NCBI RefSeq assembly: GCF_030445035.2
Contig: NC_080673.1
Coordinates: 200,320,216 to 200,384,215, forward strand
Length of the DNA stretch: 64,000 bases
Source of the DNA: Dasypus novemcinctus
Lineage: Eukaryota; Chordata; Mammalia; Cingulata; Dasypodidae
Direction of reading: 5' to 3'
Shown here: positions 58,886-64,000 of the stretch, one piece after another
Position numbering within the stretch: position 1 is the stretch's first letter
How the letters are laid out: the number at the start of each line of letters is the position of its first letter
Notes under the pieces: model-generated
What the model was told of the DNA's origin: nothing
Seen by the model: the letters and a program-made list of their open reading frames with translations, nothing else
The model's database searches: none
Position numbers and translations under genes: made by a program

Positions 58886-59550
58886 GTCAGGCTCCGCGGC
58901 AGGAGCGGGCTGCGCGAGGACCCAACTTCAGCCCGGGGCCCCCCAGGCGTCCCCATCGGGCACCCCGGGGGCGCGCTGAGACCCGCGGCTCAGGGACACC
59001 TGGGACCCGGGGGGCGCTCACCGTGCGCTGCGCTGGCACCCCGGAGCGCGCGGGGACTCCTCTCGCGTGCTGGTGCGCCTCTGGGTGGGTGGGCGCCGCC
59101 CGCGCTGCGCCCCTCTAGGCCGGACTCTGTGGGTAGAGAGCGGCTGGTGCCCGCGGGCGGCGGGGCAGACTCGGCTGTTCCCCAAAGCCCGCAGAACGCC
59201 GAGCGGCAGCTGTGTCCTCTTCGGAGACCGAGAAGGGATGAGCGAGTCGCCACCGAGGGGGCGGGGGCCGGAGCCGCCGGCGCCCGGGGAGCGCTGCTGC
59301 GCGACTCGGACCCGCGCGCCCGCCCCCCTGCGCCGCCCACCCGCCCGCACCTGTTCCTGGGCGCCCTCACTCTCCACGCTCCGCCCGCCAGGCCAGGCGC
59401 GAACCGTCAGGTTCATCCGAGAGGAGCCCTGGGGCCAGGCGCTCGCGGCGTGCCCAGAGGAAGCGCCCCAGGTAGACCAACGGGTGCGTGGCCCAGCCCT
59501 AGTACCCCGGCCCGGCCGTGTTTGGGGAGGGAGCGCGGGAACAGAGGGGT
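57600..59550. other. CpG island over DRD5 exon and upstream region
   Basis: GC content and CpG frequency jump sharply compared with the AT-rich, CpG-poor repeats on both sides. The low density of stop codons in this GC-rich sequence produces long shadow reading frames on both strands, including a 451-codon frame on the plus strand antisense to DRD5. Boundaries are by eye. Confidence 0.8.
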
Positions 59551-59560
59551 GAGGTGGGGG
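58886..59560 (-). promoter_or_regulatory. CpG-rich 5' flank / presumed DRD5 promoter and 5' UTR
   Basis: The stretch immediately upstream of the DRD5 start codon is very GC-rich and dense in CG dinucleotides, continuing a CpG island that covers most of the coding exon. No convincing TATA box is visible, as expected for a CpG-island promoter. In human DRD5 part of the 5' UTR is on a separate exon, so the real transcription start may lie further to the right. The exact start and any 5' intron cannot be placed from sequence alone. Confidence 0.6.
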
Positions 59561-59639
59561 AGCCCTGCCTTCTCGACTGGGAGGGTGAAGAGGGTGGCCT
59601 TGGATTTCTCCCAGGCCTGGGTTCCAAAGTGGACTTTAT

Positions 59640-59755
59640 TTCATGCAGTGTGACCTTTAGGAAGCTACCAAACTTCGCTGGGCCTCGGTTTCCTCCAGCT
59701 GCTCCCAGTGGTGAAAGGATTGGGTGAGGCCATCTCGGAAAAGGGCCTGGTGAGG
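59640..59755 (+). repeat. MIR remnant
   Basis: GTGTGACCTTTAGGAAGC and GGGCCTCGGTTTCCTCC are MIR-like, just beyond the CpG island. Confidence 0.6.
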
Positions 59756-59759
59756 GCGA

Positions 59760-60425
59760 AGCACAGATGATGTCTCCTAGCAACGGTATCCTCCCCCCTG
59801 CCACTCCCACCCCTCCTCTCCACACCCATCCTGAGACAGGGGCTTAACCTGACTGTTTGGGAAATGATCTTTTGCCCCCATCGCCAACTCCAAACCCTGC
59901 CCAAATTTTACTCCGGGAATAATTTTGGATGAACCCAAAAGGCAAGGGAGCCTCAGAGAAGTGGGTGCCTCCTCCATGCAGGACGCGTCCACAGACCTCT
60001 TCTTGCACCTTGAGAGGGACAGAGACGTCTCCCAGTGTTTAACAGAAGAAGAAACTGAGGTTTGGCTAGGTGGCTGGAAGCCCAGGCTGAAAACGCCGGA
60101 GGGGGAAAGCAGTGTTCCTGCGATTTTCCCACATCTCGCAAACTGACAAGTTTCATTTTCACTTGTGAACCGTTCAAATGTCTCTGCTAGTGTTAATCTC
60201 GGCTGCAGGCAATGGGAGAGAGAAATGGACGAGGGAGAAGCTGCTCCACAATTCCATCTGAGACGGGCTGACCTGCACAACTGCAGTGCAGTGAGGTCCA
60301 GAAACAGGGACTGGGCTTTCTCCTGCCCCCTCCACCATACCACCCGCACCCTGGACCGACACCAGCCTCTCAGTGCCCCAGCCTCTCAGACGTAGCCTGC
60401 TGAGCCTTAAACACAGCTTCTCCTT
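59760..60425. other. Unique sequence upstream of DRD5
   Basis: It contains overlapping frames of up to 190 codons on the minus strand (59777-60349) and others on the plus strand, with no recognisable domain. It could include a DRD5 5' UTR exon or enhancer, but I see no decisive signal. Confidence 0.35.
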
Positions 60426-60429
60426 CCTC

Positions 60430-60960
60430 AAACCTCCTCCCTTTCAGTGTTTTCTACCTCTGGAGAGGACAAGACTGTCTGCCCAAGTGCCAAAGCCTAA
60501 AACCAGAGAGCTGGCCTTACCCCCTCTCTCCCTGGCTCTCCTTGGAGCTGGACCAAATCCTTCCACTCCTCTCCACCACAGGCACCATCCCAATCCAAGA
60601 CAGTATCTTCTCCAACCTGTGATAGGCTGACACTAACCTAACCTCCAGACCCGGCCCTGGCCCTCTAGCCACCCTCTGCTCAATCTTTCTTAAATGCAGG
60701 TATCATGTCACTTCCCAGGTGAAAAGCCCCCTGTGACCTCCAGTCCTTGGCTGAGCACTCCAACTCTCTCAACTGCCTTGTCCTTGCCCTTGGCCTGCTG
60801 CTCCCACTTGCCCCACCACAACTCTGCACATAACCTGGATTTAACTCGCCACCACCTCCAAAAGAGAACACTAGTTATAATTTCCCCCAAGTAGGTCATA
60901 TGCTAATTCCTCAGCCTGGGATAATCTTCATCCCATCTGATCCTTCTGAGGATCCCAACT
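60430..60960 (+). repeat. L2-type LINE 3' region
   Basis: ACCTCCAGTCCTTGGCTGAG, GGCCTGCTGCTCCCACTTG and CTAATTCCTCAGCCTGGG occur in L2 order. Confidence 0.55.
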
Positions 60961-61204
60961 CATGACGTTGGAAAAGAACTTGGATTTTGAAGATAGGAAA
61001 TCTGAAGTTCAGCTCTCATTCTTTCGTTCAGCAAATATTCATTGTCCCTTCCCTCAAAGAGCCTCCAGTCTAGTACTGAAAGTAGACTTTCCAATTCTGG
61101 AGATCAGAAGTACAAAATCAGGGTGTCAACCTGTTACTTCTGAATGCTCCGTTTCCTTGCCTTTTCCAGCCTCTAGAGGCTGTCTGCATTCCTTGGCTCC
61201 TGGC

Positions 61205-61680
61205 CCCTGTTTTGATTTCCCAGCTGCTAAAACAAATACCATAGAGTGGCTCGACTTGAACAATGGGAATTGCTTGGCTCACAGTTTTGAGGCTGGGACA
61301 AGTCCAGAATCAAGATGTCAACAAGGTGGTACTTTCTCCCTGAAGACTGGGCATTCTCGGGCTGCCTACTGGTGAACCTTGGGGCTCCCCGGCCTTTCTG
61401 TCCCATGGCAATGCACGCGCTGGTGTCTTCCTCTCCTTTCTCTTATGGGTTCTGTTGACTGCCAGCTTCAGGCTGCTCCCTTGGGCTTCTCGGTCTATGC
61501 CCAATTTCCTTTGCTTGTAGAGAGACTTCAGCCGTACTGAATGAAGGCCACCTTCGTTCAGCTTGGGCACATCTTCATGAATCACGTCTTGGAAGTCCTC
61601 ATTACAAATGGGCTCACACCCACAGGACCAGGGGCTGAGGCCTGAACATGCCTTTTGTGGGAGGCATGATTCAGCCCCCA
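61205..61680 (-). mobile_element. MaLR-type LTR (minus)
   Basis: It is the reverse of the LTR family at 43903: it begins near CCAGCTGCTAAAACAAATAC and ends with CCTTTTGTGGGAGGCATGAT, the start of the LTR reversed. It is more diverged than the provirus copies. Confidence 0.7.
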
Positions 61681-61998
61681 GCAGTCCTCTCCCCCCATCT
61701 GCAGTGCCAGAGATGTGGGCCCAGTCTGTCTCAGCTTCCTTCTCTCTAGTTCTCTTTTCCAGTTCTCTCTTCCACTTTTAAGGACCCTTGTGAACACCTT
61801 GGACTCACCTGAACAACCCAGAATAATCTCCCTCTGTCAAGGTCAGCTGATTAGTAGTCTTAATTCCCTCTGCAACCGTATCTCCCCTTTGCCATGTAAC
61901 CTAAGATACTCAAAGGTTCATGGGATTAAGACGTATATCTTTAGAGAGGGAGCATTATTCTGCCCAATATGTCACCCACCTTCCCTTTAATCATCTTT

Positions 61999-62421
61999 TT
62001 TTTTTAAGATTTATTTTTTATTTATTTCTCTCTCCTTCCCTGCCCTCCCCCCACCCCCAGTTGTCTGCTCTCTGTGTCCATTCACTGTGTGTTCTTCTGT
62101 GTCAGCTTGTATTCTTGTCAGCAGCACTGGGAATCTGTGTCTCTTTTTGTTGCATCATCTTGCTGCATCAGCTTTCCATGTGTGTGGCACAACTCCGGGG
62201 CAGGCTGCACTTTTTTGCACTGGGCGGCTCTCCTTACAGGGTGCACTCCTTGCACGTGGGGCTCCCCTACACAGGGGACACCCCTGCGTGGCACCGCACT
62301 CCTTGCGCACATCAGCACTGCGTGTGGGCCAGCTCATCACATGGGACAGGAGACCCTGGGTTTGAACCCTGGACCTCCCACGTGGTAGGTGGACACTATC
62401 CGTTGAGCCAAATCTGCATCC
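61999..62421 (-). mobile_element. DAS-type SINE (long form, minus) with perfect 16-bp TSD
   Basis: A T-run and AAGATTTATTTTTTATTTAT lead into the long-form body and reversed head (GGTTTGAACCCTGGACCTCC). The duplication CCCTTTAATCATCTTT at 61983-61998 and 62422-62437 is perfect. Frames of up to 169 codons over it are not genes. Confidence 0.95.
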
Positions 62422-62484
62422 CCCTTTAATCATCTTTATTTTTCTTTTGGATGCACTTGGCTTCTCTGAGATGTCTGGAATATT

Positions 62485-62683
62485 CTTTTTTTTTCTTTTT
62501 GTGCAAAATATCTTTATTTTATTTTATTCATTTATTTCTTCCCTCTTCACCTTGTTGTTAGTGTTCACTCTCTGCTCCCTATTCATCTTCTTTTTTTTTC
62601 AGGAGACACCGGAAACCTAACCCACGACCTCCCATGTGGTAAACTGGTGCCCAGCTGCTTGATCCACATCACTTCCCGTGGAA
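62485..62683 (-). mobile_element. DAS-related SINE fragment (minus)
   Basis: An A/T-rich tail (AAATATCTTTATTTTATTTT), then a shortened body and the reversed head region (CCCACGACCTCCCATGTGG) ending GATCCACATCACTTCCCG. It is diverged and internally deleted. Confidence 0.65.
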
Positions 62684-62689
62684 CAATCT

Positions 62690-63540
62690 GTGTCGCCACT
62701 CCCACCTCTGTGTCAGCTTTGGCTTCTTTTTTTTACTTGCTTTTACATGCTCCTTGTGGCAGAGGGCATTCTTGGCAGATATCCACATTGACCACATTGG
62801 CTCTGGCTTATTCAGCATGGCTAGAGCTGATGTAAATCAAAGGTCTGAACCTTAGAAGCGTCCACGGGATCCTTGAACTCTTTCTTCAGCTTCTGCAGTG
62901 GCCTCGGAGTCACATGTTCTAGGGGCACAGCCACAAGATGGAGCAGGTCCATGGGGTGGCTTGTCTCCAAGATGTCCCCATGGAACCAGTCCTCCTGTTT
63001 TCAGGCCCTTGTCTGGTCCCCTCCCCCACTCAGTCTGGGCTGATCATGGAGACAATAGAAAGCGGTGGACATGGTGCTACGTCACTGCTGAGTCTGGGTC
63101 ATGAGAAAGCTTGCCATGTCCAATTTGGTCTTTGAAACATTTGCTCTTGGGACTCTCCCTGCTGGGCTCTAGTCACCAAGCAGTGAGAAGCTTTAGCCAC
63201 ATGGAAAGACCGTTTGAAGGTGCTCTAGTCAAAACAACAACCAGCATCCACGGCCAGCCCTGTGAGTGATCTGACTTGAGCCTTCCAGATCACTAGCCCC
63301 CTCCCCAGCCTTTGCTACAGGAATGTCCCATGACCCAGGAAGCATAATCATGCTCTCTTGTCCTGTCTTCAGCAGCCGCTTGAGGTCTGGGCACATGAGT
63401 CACACAAGATCAGACTTCTAGCCTGAGTTGCTATGGAGATACAGGAAAGCAAACTTGGGCCCCTTTCTGCTGAGTAGCCAAGCTGGGCATTGGGTTTCCC
63501 ACAGCCATTTTCCCTGTCTAAAGTGGGAAAGAATGAGGCC
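62690..63540. other. Intergenic, no supported feature
   Basis: Short frames only, with no recognised repeat or gene. Confidence 0.4.
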
Positions 63541-63648
63541 CACACAGAGAAAAGAGCAAGTGAGAGAGAGAGAGAGAAATAAGAGAGGGGGGAAAGAGAG
63601 AAGAAAGAAAAAGAGAGGTGGGGGGAGGCAGAGAGAGGGAATAACATC
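63541..63648 (+). repeat. Long purine (GA/GGA) tract
   Basis: About 108 bases of almost uninterrupted purine on the plus strand explain the charged 77-codon frame and its leucine/serine-rich antisense partner. Confidence 0.85.
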
Positions 63649-63749
63649 TTTGCACCTCTAGATCCTGTCATATCTGGCCTTTGTGGTGGCAAAAGTCCAT
63701 ACGTCACCTTTTTGCTAAAATGTGTCCGAGTTGAGTTTCAGGTCTCACT

Positions 63750-64000
63750 TTTTTTTTTTTCCTTTCATTTTTAAAATTTTATTGAAGTATATCATCCATA
63801 CATGAAAATACATAACAAATAGTTGTATAAAGTTGCATAATTACAAAAAAAAACATGCAAAACATCATGCATTGGTCCCATACCTCACCCCTGCATGAAC
63901 ACCTTGCATTGTTGTGAGACATTTGTTACAAATTAGGGAAGAATATTTCAAAACCTTACTAACTGTAGTCCATATTTTACATTTGGTATATTTTTCCCCA
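63750..64000 (-). mobile_element. L1 3' UTR (minus), continues beyond the window
   Basis: It starts at a T-run and contains ACCTTGCATTGTTGTGAGAC, GTTACAAATTAGGGAAG and TAACTGTAGTCCATATTTTAC, paralleling 18886-19112. The right end is cut by the window. Confidence 0.7.

Noticed and set aside
58298..59653. 451-codon plus-strand frame antisense to DRD5
   Set aside because: It lies in a CpG-rich region where stop codons are rare, has a biased Gly/Pro/Arg/Ala composition and no domain, and overlaps a certain gene on the other strand.
59777..60349. 190-codon minus-strand frame upstream of DRD5
   Set aside because: No recognisable domain, no splice context, and equally open frames on the other strand.

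Overview
The window is mammalian nuclear DNA, almost certainly from an armadillo (Dasypus or a close relative). The evidence is many copies of the tRNA-derived DAS-type SINE known from armadillos, a matching L1 family with a long G-rich 3' UTR, ancient mammalian repeats (MIR, L2, MaLR/MLT-like LTRs), and one intact single-exon vertebrate gene. Nothing bacterial, phage or plasmid-like is present, and I see no CRISPR array or operon.

Only one cellular protein-coding gene is supported. It is DRD5, the D1-class (Gs-coupled) dopamine receptor D5, an uninterrupted 476-codon reading frame on the minus strand at 57455-58885. It lies in a CpG-rich island that continues upstream over the presumed promoter to about 59560. 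The 2.2 kb on its 3' side is poor in recognisable repeats and should hold the 3' UTR and perhaps conserved non-coding sequence.

Layout: 1-6120, a young L1 (ORF2 entering from the left edge, broken by one nonsense codon, then a 2.8 kb 3' UTR). 6240-13600, three LTRs of one family plus L2, MLT1-like and old L1 pieces. 13600-31600, repeat-rich intergenic DNA with 3'-UTR-only L1 insertions, DAS SINEs, MIR and L2. 31631-35164, a MaLR-type provirus with both LTRs, the 3' LTR split by an L1. 35165-47540, MIR, MLT1, L1 and SINE layers. 47556-49372, two tandem composite DAS SINEs, the second carrying a ~1 kb internal 17/18-bp minisatellite. 49380-53440, old L1 plus younger L1 tails. 53440-57450, MIR, L2, one SINE and a quiet flank. 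57455-59560, DRD5 and its CpG island. 59560-64000, L2, a MaLR-like LTR, SINEs and L1.

The ORF2 reading frame belongs to the retrotransposon. L1 reverse transcriptase is also the likely mover of the DAS SINEs, since many of them end in A-rich tails and sit in target-site duplications. I found no new multi-gene system. The most unusual structure is the minisatellite that expanded inside a SINE.
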